Part shown: positions 27,717 through 35,386 of the stretch, in pieces
Numbering within the stretch: position 1 is the first letter of the stretch
Layout of the letters: every line of letters starts with the position of its first letter
Origin: Pedobacter sp. BAL39
GTDB lineage: Bacteria > Bacteroidota > Bacteroidia > Sphingobacteriales > Sphingobacteriaceae
Direction of reading: 5' to 3'
Assembly: GCF_000170795.1 (NCBI RefSeq)
Contig: NZ_ABCM01000027.1
Coordinates: 1-48,384, forward strand
DNA: 48,384 nt
Position numbers and translations under genes: made by a program
Notes under the pieces: model-generated
Database searches by the model: none
Told to the model about the DNA's origin: nothing
What the model saw: only the letters and a program-made list of their open reading frames with translations

Positions 27717-28162
27717 ATGAAACAACACATCCAGTCGGTTGCCTTATTTTTAGTGCCGCTTTTGGCACCTTGATGTTCGGTTCCTGTCAGAAAGATCAAC
27801 AGGAAAACATCGGTGGTTACGTACCCCGGTTAGCGACAGCAACCAGCAGTGCCTATATTAGTAAGATCCTTGAATACCTGCCCGCCCCCGGACAGTTCAT
27901 CAATGAGACTATAGGAAGCCCTGCAAACGTAGAAAAGCTGGTTGGATCCGCAAGTGTCGCGCTGTTGTCGCTGGGAGCTTATGGGGGGAGCCTTACCTTT
28001 GCTTTTGACCATTCCGTTGAAAATGCCGATGGGGCCGACCTGGCCATTTATGGTAATCCTTACGAGCCAATTATCACCAACCCACGTTCTCGCTTTCTGG
28101 GAGAAGTCTCTACAGAAATAGGAGGTGCCGCAGATCTTAAAGTTTTACTGAAATCCAAGTAA
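27717..28162 (+). pseudogene. Decayed third surface lipoprotein of the cobalamin locus
   Basis: ATG 27717 starts a typical lipoprotein signal, but the frame stops at TGA 27771-27773. Adding one T to the T-run 27747-27751 restores LFFSAAFGTLMFGSC followed by QKD, the lipobox and start of a mature protein, in the frame that then runs to 28162. The body begins like the usual third protein of Bacteroidota B12 loci (KILEYLPAPGQFINETIG, LSLGAYGGSLTFAFDH, ADLAIYGNPY) and ends like it (GEVSTEIGGAADLKVLL), but the central hundred-odd residues expected between them are absent; the joint lies near 28062-28100. So the gene has a frameshift and a large in-frame deletion. A functional short form is unlikely. 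Confidence 0.75.
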
Positions 28163-28198
28163 ACCTGGATTTTGTCATTCCCTTTCATTTTGATAAAG

Positions 28199-28232
28199 AC
28201 CCTTCCATTATGGAAGGGTTTTTCTTTTTTAT
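28199..28232 (+). terminator. Rho-independent terminator of the cobalamin locus
   Basis: Stem CCCTTCCA and TGGAAGGG with a 3-base loop (28200-28218) is followed by a long T-rich run. It separates the B12 locus from the kdp locus. Confidence 0.92.
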
Positions 28233-28287
28233 GACTTCCGGTAATTTTCCATTTATCAATTAAATGGTTGTTGTTTAGCGTTTTGCG

Positions 28288-28333
28288 TTTGAGAGGGTTT
28301 TTGTGGCATGTCCATTGGCTTAGGGCTCTCAAA
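28288..28333 (+). promoter_or_regulatory. Inverted repeat upstream of the kdp operon
   Basis: TTTGAGAG (28288-28295) and CTCTCAAA (28326-28333) form an 8-bp inverted repeat around a 30-base loop, ending 11 bases before the first small gene. No consensus promoter was found nearby. A leader hairpin or regulator site is possible. Confidence 0.35.
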
Positions 28334-28344
28334 ACAAATACATC

Positions 28345-28428
28345 ATGTTAACAATCATCTTATTTTTCACCCTGCTGATGCTGTGCCGGGTAGTTTACAA
28401 ATCCATCGACTGGTTCGAAAAAATCTAA
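28345..28428 (+). CDS. 27-residue single-helix membrane microprotein before kdpF
   Basis: ATG 28345 to TAA 28426-28428 encodes MLTIILFFTLLMLCRVVYKS plus IDWFEKI. One hydrophobic helix is followed by a short positively charged and aromatic tail. It is too small for most gene finders. It ends 6 bases before the ATG of kdpF and is in the same operon orientation. It looks like an extra small subunit or stabiliser of the potassium pump, similar in size to KdpF but not the same sequence. Function is inferred from position only. Confidence 0.6.
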   Translation: MLTIILFFTLLMLCRVVYKSIDWFEKI

Positions 28429-28434
28429 AATCTT

Positions 28435-28512
28435 ATGGTCGCATTATTTCTTATCGCCGTCGCCGTCTTCATCTATATGATCTACGTGCTGATTAAACCC
28501 GAAAAATTTTAA
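28435..28512 (+). CDS. kdpF: KdpF small subunit of the potassium-importing ATPase
   Basis: ATG 28435 to TAA 28510-28512 encodes 25 residues: MVALFLIAVAVFIYMIYVLI then KPEKF. A single membrane helix followed by the KPExF ending is the KdpF pattern, and it lies 9 bases before kdpA as expected. KdpF stabilises the KdpABC complex. The gene is below usual annotation cut-offs. Confidence 0.88.
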   Translation: MVALFLIAVAVFIYMIYVLIKPEKF

Positions 28513-28521
28513 CTAAACATC

Positions 28522-30240
28522 ATGAACACAGAATTACTTGGAATTGTAGCCACCTATTTGCTTACGCTGGTGATCGCCATTCCGCTGGGTAAATACCTGG
28601 CAAAGGTATTTGCCGGAGAAAAAGTCTGGACAGACTTTCTAAAACCTCTTGAATCCGGAATTTTCAAACTTTCCGGCATCAATCCTAAGGAGGAAATGAA
28701 CTGGAAACAACATATGAAAGCGCTGCTTACCATCAACCTGGTATGGTTGGTTTACGGCTTTTTTGTACTGATCTACCAGGATAAATTGCCACTCAATCCG
28801 GATGGTAACCCGGGCATGACGCCAGATCTTTCCTTTAATACCATCATCAGCTTCGTAGTCAACTGCGACCTGCAACACTATTCTGGCGAAAGCGGGGTAA
28901 CTTATCTTACGCAACATGTTGTCATGATGTTCCTGATGTTCGTCAGTTGTGCAACAGGTATTGCTGCTGCGGTAGTATTCTTTAAGGCCTTCAGGGATAA
29001 AACCAGTGTCAGATTGGGTAACTTCTGGGATTTCTTTGTGAAATCCATCACCAGGTTATTATTGCCTCTGTCCTTAATCATTGCCTTGATCCTTGCATTT
29101 AGTGGTACACCAACAAGTTACGAGGGTAAAGATCAGTTTATCTCAGTGCAGGGAGATACGGTAAATGTGTCCAGAGGTCCTGCTGCGGGAATGATCGCCA
29201 TTAAACACCTGGGCACCAATGGAGGTGGCTGGTTCGGTGCCAACTCCACACATCCCTTCGAAAACCCCAATTACCTGACTACCGTAGTAGAGCTGATCGC
29301 ACAGGTGATCATTCCCATTGCAATGGTCATCGCTTTCGGGTTTTTCGTAAGACGCAGGAAACTCGCATGGATCATTTTTGGTGTGATGACCATCGGACTG
29401 TTCCTTCTCCTGATCCCGACAGTCAGCTCAGAACTAGGCGGCAACCCGGCCCTTGCTAAAATGGGGATCTCACAAACTACCGGTGCCATGGAAGGAAAAG
29501 AGGTGCGCTTCGGTCCCGCCATTTCGGCGTACTGGAGTACGGTCACTACCATCGTTTCCACCGGATCCGTAAACAGTATGCACGACAGTACCATGCCGCT
29601 GACAGGCGCATGGCAATTACTTGGAATGATGATCAACGCCTTTTACGGCGGTTGCGGTGTTGGCATATTAAACTATTTCATCTACCTGATCATTGCCGTA
29701 TTTATATCCGGACTTATGGTTGGACGGACACCTGAATTCCTGGGGCACAAAGTGGAGGCAAGAGAAGTAAAGATCGCGGCGTTGATTACACTGCTCAGCC
29801 CTTTTCTGATCCTGGCAGGTACTGCAATTGCGAGTTATGTGTTCACAAACCACGGTAATGCTGCCTGGGCCGTGCAGCCCCAGAACTGGCTCAATAATCC
29901 TGGCTTCCATGGCTTCTCAGAGATGCTTTATGAAATTACTTCATCCAACGCCAACAATGGGTCTGGTTTTGAAGGATTGGGCGATAATAATGTCATGTGG
30001 AACACACTGACCGGATTGGTGCTGCTCTTGGGACGCTTCCTGCCTATTATCGGGCCGGTGGCCATTGCTGGTCTGCTGGGTGCTAAGAAATATATTCCCG
30101 AATCTGCGGGTACGCTGAAAACGGATACCCTGACCTTCGGACTGATGACCTTTGCGGTGATCCTTGTTCTGAATGCCCTTTCTTACTTCCCTGCGCTGGC
30201 CCTTGGCCCTCTGGCAGAATATTTTACCATGCTTAAATAG
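28522..30240 (+). CDS. kdpA: KdpA potassium-binding channel-like subunit
   Basis: A 572-residue polytopic protein, normal length for KdpA. It has the four pore-loop regions of the family, including FVVNCDLQHYSGESG, IKHLGTNGGGWFGANSTHPF, and the late GLGDNNVMWNTLTGLVLLLG region. KdpA takes K+ from the periplasm and passes it through the intersubunit tunnel to KdpB. The gene follows kdpF by 9 bases and is followed by kdpB after 7 bases, in one operon. Confidence 0.97.
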   Translation: MNTELLGIVATYLLTLVIAIPLGKYLAKVFAGEKVWTDFLKPLESGIFKLSGINPKEEMNWKQHMKALLTINLVWLVYGFFVLIYQDKLPLNPDGNPGMTPDLSFNTIISFVVNCDLQHYSGESGVTYLTQHVVMMFLMFVSCATGIAAAVVFFKAFRDKTSVRLGNFWDFFVKSITRLLLPLSLIIALILAFSGTPTSYEGKDQFISVQGDTVNVSRGPAAGMIAIKHLGTNGGGWFGANSTHPFENPNYLTTVVELIAQVIIPIAMVIAFGFFVRRRKLAWIIFGVMTIGLFLLLIPTVSSELGGNPALAKMGISQTTGAMEGKEVRFGPAISAYWSTVTTIVSTGSVNSMHDSTMPLTGAWQLLGMMINAFYGGCGVGILNYFIYLIIAVFISGLMVGRTPEFLGHKVEAREVKIAALITLLSPFLILAGTAIASYVFTNHGNAAWAVQPQNWLNNPGFHGFSEMLYEITSSNANNGSGFEGLGDNNVMWNTLTGLVLLLGRFLPIIGPVAIAGLLGAKKYIPESAGTLKTDTLTFGLMTFAVILVLNALSYFPALALGPLAEYFTMLK

Positions 30241-30247
30241 ATTATCA

Positions 30248-32278
30248 ATGAAATCTTCATCAAATAAATTATTTGAACCTGCCTTGGTGCAGACCGCACT
30301 GAAACAGTCATTCATCAAACTGGATCCCAGGGTAATGATCAAAAACCCGGTAATGTTTACCGTAGAGGTCGGCACGCTCATCATGGCTTATGTAACGGTG
30401 TATTCCATGAGCAACTCCGGACAGGGATCACCGGCGTATAACTTTCTGATCTTTCTGATCCTGCTGCTGACCGTTCTTTTTGCCAATTTTGCTGAAGCTA
30501 TCGCCGAAGCAAGGGGTAAAGCGCAGGCCGATTCATTGAGGAAAACAAGAGAGGAAACTCCTGCCAAGGTGGTGCTTGCCAACGGAAAAATAGAAATCCG
30601 CTCATCCAGTCTCCTCAAAAAGGGAGAGGTCTTCATTTGTGAGGCCGGAGATACCATACCAACAGATGGTGAGATCATTGAAGGGATTGCGACGATTGAT
30701 GAGTCTGCGATTACCGGAGAATCTGCGCCCGTTATCCGCGAATCGGGAGGTGATAAATCCTCAGTTACAGGAGGTACGAAAGTGCTTTCAGACCAAATCA
30801 AGGTACAGGTAAATACGCAGCCCGGAGAGAGTTTTCTTGATAAAATGATCGCACTTGTAGAAGGTGCCTCGCGTCAGAAAACACCAAACGAGATTGCGTT
30901 GACTATCCTTCTGGCTAGCTTCACGCTCGTATTTGTGATTGTCTGCGTGACCTTAAAACCGTTTGCGGATTATGCCAATACACCCATTACTATCGCGGCA
31001 TTGATTTCTTTATTCGTGTGCCTGATCCCCACAACAATTGGTGGCTTGTTATCCGCCATAGGTATTGCCGGGATGGACAGGGCGCTACGGGCTAATGTCA
31101 TCACAAAATCTGGTAAAGCTGTAGAAACTGCAGGAGACATCGACGTGCTCCTGCTGGACAAAACCGGAACAATCACCATCGGTAACCGTAAGGCCACCAG
31201 TTTTTACCCCGCCCCAGGGGTAAAGATGAACGACTTCATCGAAGCCTGTGTCATGAGTTCCCTTGCCGATGAAACCCCGGAGGGTAAATCTATCCTCGAA
31301 CTGGCTGCGGCAAGTGAATACCGGATCATGCCCGCCCCGGCAGGTGCAACCTTCATTAAGTTCACTGCCGAAACCAGGTCCAGCGGACTGGATACCCCGG
31401 ATGGCAAAAGAACCCGTAAAGGGGCATTTGATTCCATCCGCAACATGGTGCTTAACGCCGGCAATCCATTCCCCCTGGAAACTGAAGAGCGGGTGAAAGC
31501 CATCTCTAATAATGGAGGAACACCATTAGTGGTCGCTGTAAACGAAAAAAACATGGGTGTGATTGAGCTGCAGGACATCATCAAACCTGGTATCAGTGAA
31601 CGTTTCGAGCGATTGAGAAAGATGGGGGTAAAGACGGTCATGGTGACTGGTGATAATCCGCTTACAGCAAAGTTCATTGCGGAGAAAGCTGGTGTGGACG
31701 ACTTTATCGCTGAAGCGAAGCCGGAAGATAAAATGAACTACATTAAAGACGAGCAGGCATTGGGTAAACTGGTTGCCATGATGGGTGATGGCACCAATGA
31801 CGCACCGGCACTTGCACAGGCCGACGTGGGTGTGGCCATGAACAGCGGTACACAGGCGGCCAAGGAAGCCGGTAACATGGTGGATCTGGACAATGACCCG
31901 ACCAAGCTCATTGAGATCGTTGAGATTGGAAAGCAATTGCTGATCACGCGTGGTACACTGACGACCTTCTCCATCGCTAATGATGTAGCCAAATATTTTG
32001 CCATTGTGCCCGCCTTATTTATTGCTTCAATTCCGGCTTTGCAGCGCCTCAACATCATGGGGCTGCATAGTCCTGAAAGCGCAATCCTGTCGGCAGTAAT
32101 TTTCAATGCGATCATCATTCCTATTCTGATTCCCCTGGCACTGAAAGGGGTGGCATATAAACCAATCGGTGCGAGTGCGCTGTTGCGTAGAAACCTGTTA
32201 ATCTATGGCTTAGGTGGAGTGATCGCCCCATTTATTGGGATTAAAGTGATCGATCTGCTGGTAGGCTTATTTATTTAA
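30248..32278 (+). CDS. kdpB: KdpB P-type ATPase subunit
   Basis: The start at ATG 30248 gives 676 residues (MKSSSNKLFEPALVQ), matching family length; an upstream in-frame start inside kdpA is rejected. Domains: actuator loop with TGES motif (Ser159, counterpart of the regulatory phosphoserine of E. coli KdpB), phosphorylation motif DKTGTIT with Asp304, nucleotide-binding domain, hinge motif MMGDGTNDAPALAQADVGVA, and C-terminal membrane helices. It drives ATP-dependent high-affinity K+ uptake with KdpA, KdpC and KdpF at the inner membrane. All key residues are present. Confidence 0.97.
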   Translation: MKSSSNKLFEPALVQTALKQSFIKLDPRVMIKNPVMFTVEVGTLIMAYVTVYSMSNSGQGSPAYNFLIFLILLLTVLFANFAEAIAEARGKAQADSLRKTREETPAKVVLANGKIEIRSSSLLKKGEVFICEAGDTIPTDGEIIEGIATIDESAITGESAPVIRESGGDKSSVTGGTKVLSDQIKVQVNTQPGESFLDKMIALVEGASRQKTPNEIALTILLASFTLVFVIVCVTLKPFADYANTPITIAALISLFVCLIPTTIGGLLSAIGIAGMDRALRANVITKSGKAVETAGDIDVLLLDKTGTITIGNRKATSFYPAPGVKMNDFIEACVMSSLADETPEGKSILELAAASEYRIMPAPAGATFIKFTAETRSSGLDTPDGKRTRKGAFDSIRNMVLNAGNPFPLETEERVKAISNNGGTPLVVAVNEKNMGVIELQDIIKPGISERFERLRKMGVKTVMVTGDNPLTAKFIAEKAGVDDFIAEAKPEDKMNYIKDEQALGKLVAMMGDGTNDAPALAQADVGVAMNSGTQAAKEAGNMVDLDNDPTKLIEIVEIGKQLLITRGTLTTFSIANDVAKYFAIVPALFIASIPALQRLNIMGLHSPESAILSAVIFNAIIIPILIPLALKGVAYKPIGASALLRRNLLIYGLGGVIAPFIGIKVIDLLVGLFI

Positions 32279-32297
32279 TCAATAAAATATTAAAATC

Positions 32298-32870
32298 ATG
32301 AAAAAATACATCTTACAATCGATCCGCTTAACCGTAGTATTAATGGTATTGCTTTGTGGCATCTATCCACTGATTGTAGCTTATGCCGGCGGCTTCTCTG
32401 AAGGCCGGGGAGGGGGTGAGAAAATGACGAGGAATGGTAAAGTAGTAGGGTATGCATTGCTGGGCCAGTCCTTTACAAAACAAGAATACTTCTGGGGAAG
32501 GCCATCAGCCGTCGGCTACAATGCTGCCGGATCTGCCGGTTCAAATAAAGGCCCCTCAAATCCGGACTACTTGCAGCAGGTCTCTGACCGGATTGATACC
32601 CTCCTGAAGTACAATCCAACGATCAGGAGAGCAGACATCCCTGCAGATATGGTTACAGCATCTGGCAGTGGCCTCGACCCGGACATCTCTGAGCAGGGAG
32701 CCATCATCCAGATTAAAAGGGTCGCTGAACAACGCCAGCTGAATGAGAAAGTCGTGGCTGAACTTGTGGTTAAAAATACAAAGAAACCGCTGTTTGGCCT
32801 GTTCGGTCCAACCTCAGTCAACGTCCTGAAACTCAACCTGGCTTTAGATGCCTTAAAGAAGTCATCTTAA
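32298..32870 (+). CDS. kdpC: KdpC subunit of the potassium-importing ATPase
   Basis: A 190-residue protein with one N-terminal membrane helix (about 7-30) and a periplasmic domain. Family signatures include FWGRPSAVGYN, GSNKGPSNPDYLQQV and VTASGSGLDPDIS. KdpC acts as a periplasmic partner that raises ion or ATP affinity of the complex. It begins 19 bases after the kdpB stop. A hairpin region follows before the porin gene. Confidence 0.96.
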   Translation: MKKYILQSIRLTVVLMVLLCGIYPLIVAYAGGFSEGRGGGEKMTRNGKVVGYALLGQSFTKQEYFWGRPSAVGYNAAGSAGSNKGPSNPDYLQQVSDRIDTLLKYNPTIRRADIPADMVTASGSGLDPDISEQGAIIQIKRVAEQRQLNEKVVAELVVKNTKKPLFGLFGPTSVNVLKLNLALDALKKSS

Positions 32871-32884
32871 TTAACACCTCTAAT

Positions 32885-32950
32885 GGTACCGTTCTGCTGC
32901 CTGATCCACATGCGTTTGCCGACCTCAGGAACAGGCAGCTCAGCGGAACC
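32885..32950 (+). promoter_or_regulatory. Imperfect long inverted repeat between kdpC and the porin gene
   Basis: The arms GGTACCGTTCTGCTGCCTG (32885-32903) and CAGGCAGCTCAGCGGAACC (32932-32950) pair over most of their length, with a few mismatches. No T-run follows. It may weaken read-through or stabilise the upstream kdp mRNA. Confidence 0.4.
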
Positions 32951-33027
32951 GCAATGACATGACAAACAGAAAAACAGATGAGCCCTCAGCAAATAGCTTC
33001 ATCAGTATTAACAAGTAAACCAACAAC

Positions 33028-34098
33028 ATGAAAAAACTAATCGTATTAGCCGCAGCATTAACAACAGGATCTATCGCCTACGGACAAGAAGCGCCAAAGC
33101 TAAAAGTCAGCGGTTACCTGGAAACTTACTTTGGCTATGATTTTAACAAACCTACAGACAACAACAGACCTGGATTTATTTATTCACATAACCGCCATAA
33201 TGAGATGAACCTGAACCTTGGATTCATCAAAGGAAATTATGATGATGGTAGCATCCGTGCCAACCTGGCGGTGATGGCCGGCACTTACACTAATGCCAAC
33301 CTCGCTGCGGAACCTGGCGTGCTGAAAAACATCTTCGAAGCAAATGCCGGTGTCAAGCTTTCTAAGTCGGCGAATTTATGGCTGGATGCAGGAGTCTTCT
33401 CCTCCCATATTGGTTTTGAGAGTGCGATCTCAAAAGACTGCTGGGTGCTCACAAGGAACATTTCTTCTGAGAATACCCCATATTACGAATCCGGTGCAAA
33501 GCTTACTTATGGTACCGATAACGGCAAGTTTACTGCTGCTGTTTTCTATTTGAACGGATGGCAGCGCATCAGGCGGCAGAATGGAAACAGCCAGCCTGCG
33601 GGAGGCCTGCAACTGACATGGAAACCAACCCCGAAGATTACAGTGAACTACAGCAACTACCTGGGAACGGAGGGACTGGATTCCGTTCGTGTGAAACGTT
33701 TTTATCACAATGTTTACGGAATATTCCAGCTGACGGATCAGTTTGGGCTGACGCTGGGATTTGATTATGGCACTCAACAGCAACAGAAGAGTGAAAGTGC
33801 TAAAAATGAGGTGCTTTCACCAGTTGCCATTGTGCAGTATAAATTTGCGGAAAAATGGGCTATGGCAGGAAGAGTAGAATATTATGAAGATAGAAATGGA
33901 GTGTTCATTGCTACGGGAACCCAGAATGGGTTTAAAACAACGGGTTACTCGTTGAACCTTGATTACTCACCAGTCAGCAATGCAGTTTTGCGGCTTGAAG
34001 GTAAACTATACAGCAGTAAAGACGATATCTTTGTGAGGAATGAAAATCCGGTCGACAAAAATGCAGCGCTTGCTGCCAGCATTGCGGTTTCATTTTAA
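33028..34098 (+). CDS. Putative outer-membrane beta-barrel porin of the kdp locus
   Basis: A 356-residue exported protein with a signal peptide (about 1-19, IAYGQ) and alternating beta-strand pattern to a C-terminal ASIAVSF. It resembles the OmpL-like beta-barrel porin-2 group (LKVSGYLETYFGYDF, YSHNRHNEMNLNLGF, LWLDAGVFSSHIGFES). Such porins are commonly placed with kdp genes in Bacteroidota and could admit K+ through the outer membrane when it is scarce (inference). It is 157 bases after kdpC and 10 bases before the small membrane protein. Confidence 0.85.
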   Translation: MKKLIVLAAALTTGSIAYGQEAPKLKVSGYLETYFGYDFNKPTDNNRPGFIYSHNRHNEMNLNLGFIKGNYDDGSIRANLAVMAGTYTNANLAAEPGVLKNIFEANAGVKLSKSANLWLDAGVFSSHIGFESAISKDCWVLTRNISSENTPYYESGAKLTYGTDNGKFTAAVFYLNGWQRIRRQNGNSQPAGGLQLTWKPTPKITVNYSNYLGTEGLDSVRVKRFYHNVYGIFQLTDQFGLTLGFDYGTQQQQKSESAKNEVLSPVAIVQYKFAEKWAMAGRVEYYEDRNGVFIATGTQNGFKTTGYSLNLDYSPVSNAVLRLEGKLYSSKDDIFVRNENPVDKNAALAASIAVSF

Positions 34099-34108
34099 TC
34101 ATCAGGCA

Positions 34109-34228
34109 ATGGTACCCGAGTATCTAAAAACCCCTCGTGTAAAATTAATCCTGTGCATATGCATGGGATTAATTATCATTATGATCGGTTATTTGGTTAA
34201 AGAAGGATATGTGATTTTAAAGTGGTAG
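34109..34228 (+). CDS. 39-residue single-helix protein between porin and KdpD sensor genes
   Basis: ATG 34109 to TAG 34226-34228 encodes MVPEYLKTPRVKLILCICMG followed by a hydrophobic IIIMIGYLV core and a basic C-terminal VKEGYVILKW. It is a one-helix membrane protein, 10 bases after the porin stop and 9 bases before the KdpD sensor start, so it is embedded in the operon. I do not recognise it. It could link the soluble KdpD sensor domain to the membrane, since that domain lacks its own helices here; this is only a guess from position. Confidence 0.55.
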   Translation: MVPEYLKTPRVKLILCICMGLIIIMIGYLVKEGYVILKW

Positions 34229-34237
34229 GATCTAACA

Positions 34238-35368
34238 ATGGAAGCAGACGAAAAAGCAGGATCTGTAAAGAAATTCCTGGACCTGGTTAAAAAATCAAGA
34301 CGCGGGAAATTTAAGGTGTATATAGGCATGAGTGCTGGCGTTGGGAAGACTTACCGCATGCTTCAGGAGGCTCATGCGCTGTTAAAGATTGGTATAGACC
34401 TGAAGATCGGCTACATTGAAACCCATAACCGGGCAGAAACCCACGCCTTACTTGCGGGTATACCCCAGGTTCCAAGGCGGAAAATCTTCTATAAAGGCAA
34501 GGAACTGGAGGAAATGGACGTCCAGGCCATTATCAACCTGCATCCGGAAGTGGTCATTGTAGATGAGCTGGCGCACACCAATGTGGAGGGAAGTAAAAAC
34601 GGAAAGCGCTGGCAGGATGTCGCAGACATTCTGGACGCTGGGGTAAGCGTGATCTCGGCGGTGAACATCCAGCACCTGGAAAGCATGAACGAGGAGATCG
34701 AAACCATCACCGGCATTCCGATTACCGAAAGAATCCCGGATAAGATCCTGGAGTCAGCCGATGAGATCGTCAATATAGACCTCACTGCTGATGAGCTGAT
34801 TGACAGGCTGCGCGAAGGAAAGATCTATGACCAAAGTAAAATTAAACCTGCACTGGATAATTTTTTTCAGCCGGAGCGGATCCTGCAGTTGCGTGAACTG
34901 GCCCTTAAGGAGGTAGCTCATCACCTGGAAAGAAAAATCAATGTGGAGGTTCCCAAACAGATCAAACTTCGTCCTGAAAAGTTCATGGCCTGTATCTCCA
35001 CAAACAATGATACCGCAAAAATCATCATCAGGAAAACTGCCCGTCTGGCATCTTATTACCGTTCACCCTGGATCGTCCTGTACGTACAGCGAAGTCAGGA
35101 AGGGGGAGACAGGATCCGCCTTGACCTGCAGCGGCACCTGATCAATAACCTCAAACTGGCGACAGAACTGGGGGCGGAGGTGCTTAAAGTGAAAAATGAA
35201 GATGTAACAGAAACCATCAGCCGTATTGCAGCAGAAAAGGAAGTCACCACCATCTGTATTGGCAAACCACATCTGAAGCTTTGGCAAGTCATCATGCGCA
35301 CCGCCATCTTCAATAAACTACTTAAAAGCATAGCCAAAACTGAAACTGACCTGGTGATCCTTTCTTAA
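34238..35368 (+). CDS. kdpD: Stand-alone KdpD sensor domain (KdpD N-terminal plus USP domains)
   Basis: A 376-residue soluble protein equal to the N-terminal cytoplasmic half of KdpD. It has the KdpD Walker A GMSAGVGKT (about 30-38), the IGYIETHNRAET segment, a VIVDELAHTNVEGSKNGKRW Walker-B-like segment, and a C-terminal universal-stress-type domain (KFMACISTNNDTAKIIIRKT to LVILS). The membrane and kinase halves are not fused; a separate kinase gene follows after 18 bases. Split KdpD is a known arrangement in Bacteroidota. It should sense K+ or a second messenger and control the kinase; the mechanism is not visible here. Confidence 0.92.
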   Translation: MEADEKAGSVKKFLDLVKKSRRGKFKVYIGMSAGVGKTYRMLQEAHALLKIGIDLKIGYIETHNRAETHALLAGIPQVPRRKIFYKGKELEEMDVQAIINLHPEVVIVDELAHTNVEGSKNGKRWQDVADILDAGVSVISAVNIQHLESMNEEIETITGIPITERIPDKILESADEIVNIDLTADELIDRLREGKIYDQSKIKPALDNFFQPERILQLRELALKEVAHHLERKINVEVPKQIKLRPEKFMACISTNNDTAKIIIRKTARLASYYRSPWIVLYVQRSQEGGDRIRLDLQRHLINNLKLATELGAEVLKVKNEDVTETISRIAAEKEVTTICIGKPHLKLWQVIMRTAIFNKLLKSIAKTETDLVILS

Positions 35369-35386
35369 AAATATAATCGTCACATT

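Noticed and set aside
28233..28344. c-di-AMP (ydaO) riboswitch before the kdp operon
   Set aside because: Considered because such riboswitches control kdp genes elsewhere, but the region is too short and lacks the conserved motifs.
30173..30247. Upstream start for kdpB inside kdpA
   Set aside because: The added 25 residues are the kdpA C-terminus read in another frame; ATG 30248 gives the family N-terminus and length.
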